A stretch of DNA of 64,000 bases from Alphaproteobacteria bacterium (lineage in GTDB: Bacteria > Pseudomonadota > Alphaproteobacteria > Micropepsales > Micropepsaceae). Both the position numbers and the translations under genes were made by a program. How positions within the stretch are numbered: position 1 is the first letter of the stretch; each line of letters starts with the position of its first letter. Positions 52,651 to 60,389 of the stretch are shown here, piece after piece. The stretch is from contig JAGWMG010000001.1 in assembly GCA_028871795.1 (NCBI GenBank), forward strand, positions 62,001 through 126,000. Reading direction: 5' to 3'. The notes below the pieces were generated by a model. The model saw only the letters and a list, made by a program, of their open reading frames with translations, ran no database searches and was not told where the DNA came from.

Positions 52651-53498
52651 CCGTCGCCGCAGGCGGCGTCTGTCAAGCTAGACACTTCGGACAGTTTTTC
52701 CGCAGGCGTATTTGCGAATGTCGTTTGCAGTCGCGACGCCCAACCTGACTGACCAGCGGGCGACTCGAACTGGAGTACCACGATGGCGGCTGTGCCACGC
52801 GTGGAGCGCCAATGGGCGATCGCCGCCCCCCAGTCCTGACGACCTGCCAGAAATGCCGCCAATGCCCGGGCTTTCGTTATCGTGCCCGTGAGTTCACCGC
52901 TGACCGGCTTGTCGCCGAGCTCTGGACAGCTTCCCCGCGAGGGCCTCGCACCGTCCGCCGTGACGATGAAATCAAGCCCATCGTGTCCATCATGCCTGAT
53001 ATGGAATTGCAGCCGCTGCGCCGTGAAGTCTCGCGAGCCGAACCCTACCAGATCGAGGTCGAAGCGCGCCAGCCCGCCGCCGTCCCGGATCGCGCTGGCA
53101 TGCAGGCTGCCCACGGCGAAGGCCAGCGTGCGTTTGCTGCCGTCGTCTTTCGTCCAGCTCAGGTCCTGCTTTCCCGCCGCTTCGAAGATGGTTTCGTCGC
53201 GGCCATAGGTGAGCGAATGCATGGCGAATTCTTCCGGCCGCCATTGCGTCGGGCCGTGCGGGGTATCGACGCGGAAGGAGGCGCCGCGGAACACCGTATC
53301 CAGGCTGAAGGGAAATCCGGTGATACTGCGCGACGCGAACCGCATGGTCACGCCGGGTACGATCTGATGCCCATTCATCGCCTGCAAGCGCGCCGACAGA
53401 GCGGACGCGGCGATCCACCAATGCACGCCGACACCCAGCGCGATGGCGAGGAACAGGCCGAAGGGGGCGTAGAGGAAGAACCGGCTGGAATACTTCAT
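52644..53498 (-). CDS. DUF2125 family envelope protein
   Basis: A 284-residue protein with one N-terminal hydrophobic segment (FFLYAPFGLFLAIALGVGVHWWIA) serving as signal anchor, and a large periplasmic domain. The conserved segment RSITGFPFSLDTVFRGASFR, then QWRPEEFAMHSLTY, marks the DUF2125 family of alphaproteobacteria. Function unknown; an envelope assembly role is guessed by fold resemblance only. Its last 7 bases overlap the end of tyrC. Confidence 0.85.
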   Translation of the reverse strand: MKYSSRFFLYAPFGLFLAIALGVGVHWWIAASALSARLQAMNGHQIVPGVTMRFASRSITGFPFSLDTVFRGASFRVDTPHGPTQWRPEEFAMHSLTYGRDETIFEAAGKQDLSWTKDDGSKRTLAFAVGSLHASAIRDGGGLARFDLDLVGFGSRDFTAQRLQFHIRHDGHDGLDFIVTADGARPSRGSCPELGDKPVSGELTGTITKARALAAFLAGRQDWGAAIAHWRSTRGTAAIVVLQFESPAGQSGWASRLQTTFANTPAEKLSEVSSLTDAACGDGH

Positions 53499-53518
53499 GC
53501 GGAACTATTCTACCCGCC

Positions 53519-55807
53519 TTAACTGCATTTCGAATAGCCGCACGACAGGCAGGAATCGCAGCCTTCGAGCTTGACGAAGCTGGGCGAGGAGCAGCGCGGG
53601 CACAGCCTGGCGGGCGCGCCTTCCGCCGCCACCGCGACGGCGCGCCTTTGTTCCTCGGTGTCGCCGCGCCGCGCGATGAAGCCGATGGCGATCATGTGGC
53701 GTTCGACCACTTCGCCGATGGCGGCCAAGAGCGAGGGGACATAATGGCCCTCCATCCATTGCCCGCCGCGCGGATCGAACACCGCTTTCAACTCGTCCAC
53801 GACGAAGGAGACGTCGCCGCCGCGGCGGAACACCGCCGAGATCATGCGCGTCAGCGCCACCGTCCAGGCATAGGCCTCCATGTTCTTGGAGTTGATGAAC
53901 ACCTCGAAGGGCCGCCTGCGGCCGTCCTTCTCCACGTCGTTGATGGTGATGTAGAAGGCGTGGTCGGCGTCCAGCCATTTGATCTTGTAGGTCTGGCCGA
54001 GCAGCACGTCCGGGCGGTCGAGCGGCTTGGTCATGTAGACGATGCCGCCGGATTCGCGCGGCGGCGGCAGTTCCAGCGGCAGCGGCGGCTCTTCGCTGTC
54101 GTCGGGCGCGGCCGTCGCGGGCGCGGCGAGCACCGCTGCGGTCACCGCGTTCGGGCGATAGGTGGTGCAGCCCTTGCAGCCGAGTTCGTAGGCCTTCGCG
54201 TAGACGTCCTTGAAGGCTTCGAAGGAGATGGTCGCCGGCACGTTGATGGTCTTGGAGATCGAGCTGTCGATGTATTTCTGCGCCGCCGCCTGCACCGCCA
54301 GGTGATCCTCCGGCGCCAGGGTCTGGGCGCTGACGAAGTAGTCGGGCAGCGCCGTGGCTTCGCCGAAGCGGGTGCGGAACGCTTCCACGGCATAATCGCT
54401 GACGGTTTCCTCGCGCTGCGTGCCGTCGGGCAACAGCACGCGGCGGCTGTAGGTGGTGGCGAACACCGGCTCGATTCCGCTCGACACGTTGCCGGCGAAC
54501 AAGGAGATCGTCCCGGTCGGCGCGATAGAGGTGAGAAGGCCGTTGCGGATGCCGTGTTCGGCGATGGCGGCGCGGATGTCGTCGGGCAGGGTGCGGATGA
54601 AAGGCCGCGACAGATACTCCTCCGCATCGAACAGCGCGAAGGCGCCCTTTTCGCGCGCCAGTTCCGCCGAGGCGCGGTAGGCGGCTTCGCTCAAGGCCGC
54701 CAGCCAGGATTCGATCAGCAGCAGACTTTGCGGTGAGCCGTATGCCGTGCGGCAGAAGATCAGCGCGTCGGCAAGCCCGGTGACGCCCAGCCCGATGCGC
54801 CGCTTGGCGAAGGCTTCGGCGCGTTGCGCCTCCAGCGGAAAGCGCGAGACGTCGATGGCGTTGTCGAGGAGGCGCACGGCGGTGCGCGTCAAGGCGGCGA
54901 GCGCGGCCAGATCGATCTCGGCATTCTCTTCGAACGGGTTTTTCACCAGCTTCGCCAGGTTGATCGAACCCAGCAAACAGGCGCCATAAGGCGGCAACGG
55001 CTGTTCGCCGCAAGGATTGGTCGCGCGGATCGTTTCGCAATAGGCGAGGTTGTTCTGCCGGTTGATGCGGTCGATGAAGATGACGCCGGGTTCCGCATAA
55101 TCGTAGGTCGAGCGCATGATGCGGTCCCACAGCTCGCGGGCGCGCAAGGTCTTGGCGGCGCGTCCGCCGAAGGCGAGCTGCCAGGCAGCGTCTTCCTTCA
55201 CCGCCGCCATGAAGCGGTCGGACGCCAGCACCGACAGGTTGAACATCGACAGCCGGCCGGGCTTGCGCTTGGCCTCGATGAATTCCTCGATGTCGGGATG
55301 ATCGCAGGAAAGAGTGGCCATCATCGCGCCGCGGCGGCTGCCGGCGCTCATAATGGTGCGGCACATGGCGTCCCACACGTCCATGAACGAGACCGGGCCC
55401 GACGCGTCCGCGCCCACGCCTTCCACGGCCGCGCCCTTGGGCCTCAGCGTCGAGAAGTCGTAGCCGATGCCGCCGCCTTGCTGCAGCGTCAGCGCCGCTT
55501 CGCGCAGATGTGAGAAGATGCCGTCCATCGAATCGGGGATGGTGCCCATGACGAAGCAGTTGAAGAGCGTGACGCTGCGCCCGGTGCCAGCTCCCGCTAG
55601 GATTCGCCCCGCCGGCAGGAAGCGGTAGCCGGCCAGCGCCCGGGCGAATTCCAGGGCATGGTCGCGGCGCCTCTCGGGCGCTTCCGCCTGAGCCGCCGCC
55701 AGCGCCACGCGGGCCCAACTCGCCGCCACGTCGCCGTCCACGGGCGTGCCGTCACCCCGCTTGAAGCGGTATTTCATGTCCCAGATCTGGTGGGCGATGT
55801 CGCTCAT
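53519..55807 (-). CDS. nrdJ: Vitamin B12-dependent ribonucleotide reductase (class II) NrdJ
   Basis: Reduces ribonucleotides to deoxyribonucleotides using adenosylcobalamin, independent of oxygen. 762 residues. Hallmarks: LFNCFVMGT, the finger-loop region with [20 protein letters not shown] near residue 275, [21 protein letters not shown] and a TSCPD domain (about 600-700). The C-terminus has a zinc ribbon-like tail, CPRCSSPSF and [13 protein letters not shown], that also supplies redox cysteines. No nrdA/nrdB in the window. A LexA-type box lies upstream. Confidence 0.95.
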   Translation of the reverse strand: MSDIAHQIWDMKYRFKRGDGTPVDGDVAASWARVALAAAQAEAPERRRDHALEFARALAGYRFLPAGRILAGAGTGRSVTLFNCFVMGTIPDSMDGIFSHLREAALTLQQGGGIGYDFSTLRPKGAAVEGVGADASGPVSFMDVWDAMCRTIMSAGSRRGAMMATLSCDHPDIEEFIEAKRKPGRLSMFNLSVLASDRFMAAVKEDAAWQLAFGGRAAKTLRARELWDRIMRSTYDYAEPGVIFIDRINRQNNLAYCETIRATNPCGEQPLPPYGACLLGSINLAKLVKNPFEENAEIDLAALAALTRTAVRLLDNAIDVSRFPLEAQRAEAFAKRRIGLGVTGLADALIFCRTAYGSPQSLLLIESWLAALSEAAYRASAELAREKGAFALFDAEEYLSRPFIRTLPDDIRAAIAEHGIRNGLLTSIAPTGTISLFAGNVSSGIEPVFATTYSRRVLLPDGTQREETVSDYAVEAFRTRFGEATALPDYFVSAQTLAPEDHLAVQAAAQKYIDSSISKTINVPATISFEAFKDVYAKAYELGCKGCTTYRPNAVTAAVLAAPATAAPDDSEEPPLPLELPPPRESGGIVYMTKPLDRPDVLLGQTYKIKWLDADHAFYITINDVEKDGRRRPFEVFINSKNMEAYAWTVALTRMISAVFRRGGDVSFVVDELKAVFDPRGGQWMEGHYVPSLLAAIGEVVERHMIAIGFIARRGDTEEQRRAVAVAAEGAPARLCPRCSSPSFVKLEGCDSCLSCGYSKCS

Positions 55808-55868
55808 GGCTCCAATCTAACACCGGGCGGTTGACCGGGAGTTGTGACCACCCGGGATCATATATTTT

Positions 55869-55883
55869 GTTCCTGTAATGTTC
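55869..55883. promoter_or_regulatory. Candidate LexA (SOS) box upstream of nrdJ
   Basis: GTTC-CTGTAAT-GTTC fits the GTTC-N7-GTTC direct-repeat box of alphaproteobacterial LexA. It lies 62-76 bases before the nrdJ ATG and just before the A+T-rich AAAATATATG stretch that could be the -10 region, a normal position for a repressor site. It is the only such match noticed near a gene start in the window. Confidence 0.7.
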
Positions 55884-55891
55884 CATTGATT

Positions 55892-56614
55892 TCAGGCGGC
55901 TTCCAGCCGCCGCTTTCGGCCTTCGGCGATAAGCCGCGCCGTCGCCGCTTCCGTGCATTCCTCGAGCGTGCGCATGAATTCCGCGCGTTTCAGTCCGGCC
56001 GGGATGGCGGGCAGGAATTCGATGACGATGCGCCCGCGCTTTTTCAGGAAGCCGGTCCAGAACAGCCCCGAGTTGAGCGCCACCGGCACGCACGGCACCT
56101 GGAGCTGGTTGTAGAGGCCGGCGGCGCCCGGCTTGTAGTCGGGAGCGCTGCCCGGTTTCTTGCGCGTGCCCTCCGGGAAGATGAGGATGCTGCGCCTGTC
56201 GCCGATGGCTAGGCGCGCTGCCTGTGCCATCTGGCGCAGGGCGCTGGCGTGTCCGCCGCGGTCGATGGCGATGACGCCGGCCTTTTGTAGGTACCAGCCG
56301 TAGAAGGGAACGCGCAGCAGCTCGCGTTTGACCACGACGGCGGGATCGTAAAGCAGCAGATACAGCGCCACCGTATCCCACATGCTCATATGCTTGGCGG
56401 CGACCAGTACGGCCTGTGTGGGAATTTCTCCGCGCACTTCGAAGTCGAGACCCGCCAGGATTTTGAGGCCCCAGAGCGTCGCTTCGCTCCAGCGCCGCGA
56501 CGCCCACACCGTAACCCGCCGCGGCAGCAGCAGCGCCGGCAGGGCGGCGATATGGATCGCCGCCGACACGGCGGCGAACCACAGGAAAAACAACACGGAT
56601 CGCAATAAGGTCAT
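55892..56614 (-). CDS. plsC: 1-acyl-sn-glycerol-3-phosphate acyltransferase
   Basis: Acylates lysophosphatidic acid to phosphatidic acid, a step of phospholipid synthesis. 240 residues: one N-terminal membrane helix, the catalytic HX4D motif (KHMSMWD) near residue 74, the glycerol-phosphate motif LIFPEGTRKKPG and later VPVALNSG. It belongs to the ftsE-ftsX-ydcF-plsC block read on the minus strand and is followed by nrdJ after 84 bases. Confidence 0.93.
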   Translation of the reverse strand: MTLLRSVLFFLWFAAVSAAIHIAALPALLLPRRVTVWASRRWSEATLWGLKILAGLDFEVRGEIPTQAVLVAAKHMSMWDTVALYLLLYDPAVVVKRELLRVPFYGWYLQKAGVIAIDRGGHASALRQMAQAARLAIGDRRSILIFPEGTRKKPGSAPDYKPGAAGLYNQLQVPCVPVALNSGLFWTGFLKKRGRIVIEFLPAIPAGLKRAEFMRTLEECTEAATARLIAEGRKRRLEAA

Positions 56615-56621
56615 GGTCCGG

Positions 56622-57239
56622 TCACGAGGCGCGGCGAGGCTCGTGGCGCTGCACGCTGCGGTCGAGACCGCGGGGCTGGCGGCCGAGCGCCGTCAGCGCC
56701 GTCGCGACCAGGAATTTCGCATATTCGCCGTGCAGCACGCGCAAGGCGCGCGCATCGTGCCACCAGCCGTTCAGATCGATGCTCACCGGATCGACGGGAT
56801 AGGGAACGATCGTCATTTCCGGCATGGCGCCGTGGAACTCGGAAAGGCTTCTGGGCATGTGGTAACGCGCCGTGACGATGAGAAGACTGCGGTAATGGTG
56901 GAAGCGCGCCCAGGCGGCCGCTTCGCGGGCGTTGCCGTAGGTGTCTTCGGCCGCATAGCCCAGATCGGCGCAGCAGTCGAAGCGGGCCCCGCCATGGGCG
57001 AGCTTCTTGAGTTCGGCTTTGGTTGTCTCGGGGTTCACCCCCGAGATCAGCAGCCTTTGACCGACGCCCGCGTCGAACAAGGCGACGGCCGCGTCCAGCC
57101 GCGCGTCGCCACCGGTCAGAGCGACGACGCCTTGGACGCGATGCAGATCGTCATGCGGCGTTTTCGGCAGGCTGGCCACGAAGATGACGAAGCCCGCGAG
57201 ATAAAGGCCGACGGCGGCGATGACGATCCGTTTCAGCAA
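56622..57239 (-). CDS. YdcF/ElyC/SanA-type DUF218 protein
   Basis: A 205-residue protein with one N-terminal helix (IVIAAVGLYLAGFVIFVA) and a DUF218 domain: VVALTGGDARLDAAVALF, LLISGVNPETTKAELKKL, NAREAAAW and LLIVTARYHMPRS. Related proteins (SanA, ElyC) affect envelope integrity. No ATG fits; TTG 57239 is chosen because AAGGAT stands 7 bases upstream and the membrane helix then starts at the right place. Located between ftsX and plsC, 7 bases from the latter, as in other alphaproteobacteria. Confidence 0.82.
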   Translation of the reverse strand: MLKRIVIAAVGLYLAGFVIFVASLPKTPHDDLHRVQGVVALTGGDARLDAAVALFDAGVGQRLLISGVNPETTKAELKKLAHGGARFDCCADLGYAAEDTYGNAREAAAWARFHHYRSLLIVTARYHMPRSLSEFHGAMPEMTIVPYPVDPVSIDLNGWWHDARALRVLHGEYAKFLVATALTALGRQPRGLDRSVQRHEPRRAS

Positions 57240-57340
57240 GGCGGCGATCCTTCGTATCCGCAGCCAATTTAGAGGAATGCGGGCCGATTCGCATCTTGCG
57301 GCGCAAAGGCTGAAAAAACCGCGAAAGTCCTTCGTTCCGC

Positions 57341-58231
57341 TTAGAAAATATGCCGCAGCGCCGCCAGGACGGACAGCCGGGCGGTGACCAGCGCGATCAC
57401 TCCGGCCGCCGCGGGAACGGCAAGCAGCCAGGGCAATTCCATCGGCTGGAGCGCCAGGGGAGGCAGGAAGGGCACGGCTTCGACGCCGGCGAATTGCAGC
57501 CCGCCGGCGCCGAGGAAGAAGACGGCGGCCAGAGCGGCACCGGCCGCCGCCGCCATCAGCGCCGCGCGGAAGTAATGCCACTCGAAGGCGCCGGCAATGA
57601 ACCCGCCATGAGCGCCCATGCGATGCAGCAGCGTCACCATCTCGGAATGGGCCTCCAGGCCGGCGCGGGTCGCAAAGGCCACGGTCGCCGCCGTCGCCAC
57701 CGCGATCAACAGCAGAATGCCGTAGGCGGTTAGGACGACGGATTGCGCCAGATCGCGCAGCCGCGCGATCCAATGGCTGTGATCGTCCAGCAGCGAATCG
57801 GGGGCTGCCTGTTTCAGCCGGTCCGCCAATCCCTTCACATCGACGTCCGCGCCGGGCACGACCTCGGCGTCGATCAGTTGCGGCAGCGGCAGTTCCGCGA
57901 TCATGTTGCCCTGGCCGAGCCAGGGCTGCACCAGCTTCAATTTGTCGCCCTCGGACAGCGGCGCGGCGTGGGCTATGCCCGCCGTCGCGCGCAGAACCTT
58001 GAGCGCCGCGTCGGTTTCGCGCCGCAAGCCTTCGTTCACCGGGCCCTGGGCGGGGGGCAGGATTTGCACCGTCACCTTCCCCGCCAAGCCGGCGCGCCAG
58101 CCCACGGCGGTGCGTTCGGCGACCAGGGAGGCGCCCAGCGCCAGCGCCGCCAGGAAGGCCATGACCGCGATCACCACGTCGAGCGGCGCGGCGCCTTTGT
58201 CACGCGGCATGATTCGATCGGCGGCGTTCAT
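57341..58231 (-). CDS. ftsX: Cell division protein FtsX
   Basis: The membrane partner of FtsE, regulating peptidoglycan hydrolases at the septum. 296 residues with the FtsX topology: one helix after a ~20-residue cytoplasmic start (LDVVIAVMAFLAALALGASL), a periplasmic domain of ~120 residues and three C-terminal helices, including VVLTAYGILLLIAVATAATVAF. Sequence is divergent, as usual in this class, but the 4-base overlap with ftsE makes the call firm. Confidence 0.88.
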   Translation of the reverse strand: MNAADRIMPRDKGAAPLDVVIAVMAFLAALALGASLVAERTAVGWRAGLAGKVTVQILPPAQGPVNEGLRRETDAALKVLRATAGIAHAAPLSEGDKLKLVQPWLGQGNMIAELPLPQLIDAEVVPGADVDVKGLADRLKQAAPDSLLDDHSHWIARLRDLAQSVVLTAYGILLLIAVATAATVAFATRAGLEAHSEMVTLLHRMGAHGGFIAGAFEWHYFRAALMAAAAGAALAAVFFLGAGGLQFAGVEAVPFLPPLALQPMELPWLLAVPAAAGVIALVTARLSVLAALRHIF

Positions 58232-58899
58232 GGGTGCGCCGCCCTCAGTTCGACCAGTCGGCCGTCCACCAGCCGCATTTCGCGGGCGCGCGTCTTTTCC
58301 ATCAGCGCGCGGTCGTGCGTGGCGATCAGGACCGTGGTGCCCAGCCGGTTCAGTTCGGCGAAAAGCCGGATCAGGCGCGCCCCGATCTCGGAATCGACGT
58401 TGCCGGTGGGCTCGTCGGCGATCAGCAGATCGGGTTTGGCGACGACCGCGCGCGCGATGGCGACGCGCTGTTGCTCTCCGCCCGACAGGGTGGGCGGTTT
58501 GGCATTCAGGCGGTCGCCGAGTCCCACCCAGGCGAGGAGTTCCTGGACGTCGTGGGCGTAGTCGGATTTCCGTCCCCCCGCGATGCGCAAGGGCAAGGCG
58601 ACGTTGTCGAAGGCGGAGAGATGGTCGAGCAGGCGGAAATCCTGGAACACGACACCGATCCGGCGGCGCAAGGCCGGAAAGGCGCTGCGCTTGGCGGTCG
58701 CCAGATCGTGTCCGAACAAGGTGATCAGCCCGCGCGACGGCGGTTCGGCAATATCGATCAGTTTCAGCAACGTCGTCTTGCCGGCGCCGGAAAGTCCGGT
58801 CAGGAAGGTGAACGAGCCGGCTTCGAGCACGAAGGTCACGTCGCGCAGGACTTCCGGCCCGGCGCTGTAACGCATCCCGACATTTTCGAAACGAACCAT
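58228..58899 (-). CDS. ftsE: Cell division ATP-binding protein FtsE
   Basis: The ABC-type ATPase of the FtsEX complex. 223 residues, single domain: starts MVRFENVGMRYSAGPEVLRD, Walker A GLSGAGKTT, Q-loop FQDFRLLDHLSA, signature LSGGEQQRVAIARA, Walker B LLIADEPTGNVD and the switch histidine in IATHDRAL. All motifs intact. First gene of the minus-strand block, divergent from the zinc-ribbon gene. Confidence 0.95.
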   Translation of the reverse strand: MVRFENVGMRYSAGPEVLRDVTFVLEAGSFTFLTGLSGAGKTTLLKLIDIAEPPSRGLITLFGHDLATAKRSAFPALRRRIGVVFQDFRLLDHLSAFDNVALPLRIAGGRKSDYAHDVQELLAWVGLGDRLNAKPPTLSGGEQQRVAIARAVVAKPDLLIADEPTGNVDSEIGARLIRLFAELNRLGTTVLIATHDRALMEKTRAREMRLVDGRLVELRAAHP

Positions 58900-59071
58900 G
58901 GCGGCGGACCATAAAGCATTTTTTTGGAAAGTGTGGAGCGGCGTTGCGCCTTATTTAGGCGATCGGCGCACAAAATACGCCTCTGCTGCGCGTGTGCACG
59001 GTTGCGGGAACCAGCCTTGCCTGCGCCACCGTTGACGCCTATTTTCGCCCTGGGACCTGAACGCCGCCGGG

Positions 59072-59788
59072 ATGATTCTAACCTGTCCAGCTTGCTCCAC
59101 GCGCTATCAGGCCGATGAGAGCAAATTTCCCCCCGCAGGGCGCAGCGTGCGTTGCGCCAAGTGCAGCCATGTGTGGCATCAGTCGGCGCCGGAACCCGAG
59201 ACCGAAGCGGAAGCGGCGGTCGCCGCCGCGGAGCCGGTTTCTCCGCCGAGAACCTTCGAGGCCGCACCGCGCCCGCAAGCCTATGCGCCGCCGCCCTCGT
59301 TCGCGGCCGCTCCGCCGCAGCAGGCGGCGGAACGCACCTTCCGCATGCCGAAGGGTCTGCTTCTGGGAGCGGGCTGGGCCGGGCTTGCCGCCGCCGTCGT
59401 TCTGATCGTCTGGACGGCGGCCGTCTACCGGCAGGAGGTCGTGGCCAAATGGCCGCAATTCGCCTCGCTCTATTCCACCTTCGGTGTGAAGGTCAGCGCC
59501 AGCGGGCTGGACATCGTCGATCTGAAGTTTCACGAGGAGAGCGAAGACGGTCAGGCCGTGCTGGTGGTGACGGGCAAGCTGGTGAACATCAGCCGGCGCG
59601 AAATGCCGGTGCCGCAGATCCGCGTGGCGCTCACCGACGAGGACAAGCGCGAGCTGTACCATTGGACCTTCGTGCCGTCCGTGATCACGCTGCGCCCGGG
59701 CCAGACCACGCCGTTCGTCACCCGTCTTTCGAGCCCGCCGGCGGCCACGCGGCATCTCGACGCGCGATTTGCCAAAACCGGCGAGTGA
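59072..59788 (+). CDS. Zinc-ribbon (MJ0042-type) membrane protein with DUF3426-like domain
   Basis: A 238-residue protein. The N-terminal MJ0042 zinc ribbon reads ILTCPACSTRYQ...VRCAKCSHVW with two CxxC pairs; an Ala/Pro-rich linker follows, then one membrane helix (GLAAAVVLIVWTAAVY) and a periplasmic domain like DUF3426 (VTGKLVNISRREMPVPQIRVAL). In alphaproteobacteria this gene is regularly divergent from ftsE, so a link with cell division or envelope is plausible. Followed 3 bases later by a phosphoribosyltransferase gene. Confidence 0.85.
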   Translation: MILTCPACSTRYQADESKFPPAGRSVRCAKCSHVWHQSAPEPETEAEAAVAAAEPVSPPRTFEAAPRPQAYAPPPSFAAAPPQQAAERTFRMPKGLLLGAGWAGLAAAVVLIVWTAAVYRQEVVAKWPQFASLYSTFGVKVSASGLDIVDLKFHEESEDGQAVLVVTGKLVNISRREMPVPQIRVALTDEDKRELYHWTFVPSVITLRPGQTTPFVTRLSSPPAATRHLDARFAKTGE

Positions 59789-59791
59789 AAG

Positions 59792-60310
59792 ATGGATCGC
59801 GAGATTCTATTTTCAGAGAGCCTGATCGCCGAACGCGTCAAGGCCATGGCGCAACGGATCGCCGCCGCGCCGGTCAAGCCGCAGGTCGCTTCGCCGATCC
59901 TGGTGGGGGCGTACGTGTTCGCCGCCGACCTGTTGCGGGCGCTGGCCCATGAAGGGATTTCCTTGCCGACGGAGTTTCTTTGGCTGCGAAGCTATGTCGG
60001 GCGCACGGCCACCAAGGGCATATCGGTGCTGGTCGGCCCCAACGAGAACTTCCGCGACAAGAACGTGCTGGTGATCGACGGCGTGCTCGATGGCGGCCAC
60101 ACCATCCGCCGGGCGCGCGAGCTGGCGCTCGAATATGGCGCTAGGTCGGTGCAGTCGGTGGTGATGGTGGACAAATTGCGCCCGGACGCGGTGGCGAAGG
60201 CCGACTATGCGGCGTTCACCAGGGTGGCGGATTTCATCGTCGGGTACGGCATGGACGATGCGGGCGCCGACCGTGCGCTGCCTTACATCGCCAAGGCGGG
60301 TTTGCTCTAA
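59792..60310 (+). CDS. Phosphoribosyltransferase (Hpt-like) with altered PRPP loop
   Basis: A 172-residue type I phosphoribosyltransferase, probably for hypoxanthine/guanine salvage. ILVGAYVFAADLLRAL and FLWLRSYVGRTATKGI fit Hpt proteins. The PRPP-binding loop reads VLVIDGVLDGGHTIRRA: the usual acidic pair (DD or ED) is reduced to DG and the DTG is DGG. These changes may alter PRPP binding or only reflect a subfamily. Three bases after the zinc-ribbon gene, probably cotranscribed. Confidence 0.82.
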   Translation: MDREILFSESLIAERVKAMAQRIAAAPVKPQVASPILVGAYVFAADLLRALAHEGISLPTEFLWLRSYVGRTATKGISVLVGPNENFRDKNVLVIDGVLDGGHTIRRARELALEYGARSVQSVVMVDKLRPDAVAKADYAAFTRVADFIVGYGMDDAGADRALPYIAKAGLL

Positions 60311-60311
60311 A

Positions 60312-60375
60312 GCGCGATCCGGCGAAGCGGCTCATGGCGGCAGCGTATGAACGCGGTTCGCCGTAAAGGTCGCGC
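60312..60375. repeat. Nested inverted repeat between convergent hpt-like and TIGR02302 genes
   Basis: GCGCGA (60312-60317) pairs with TCGCGC (60370-60375), and CGGCGAA (60320-60326) with TTCGCCG (60357-60363), leaving a 30-base loop. It probably ends transcription from both sides or is a degenerate dispersed palindrome like that at 31388-31431. Confidence 0.5.
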
Positions 60376-60389
60376 GAAAATCAAGGAAA

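Noticed and set aside
55808..55891. NrdR box near nrdJ
   Set aside because: AAAATATATG is A+T-rich but does not match the NrdR palindrome well, and no second box is present; it fits better as a -10 region.
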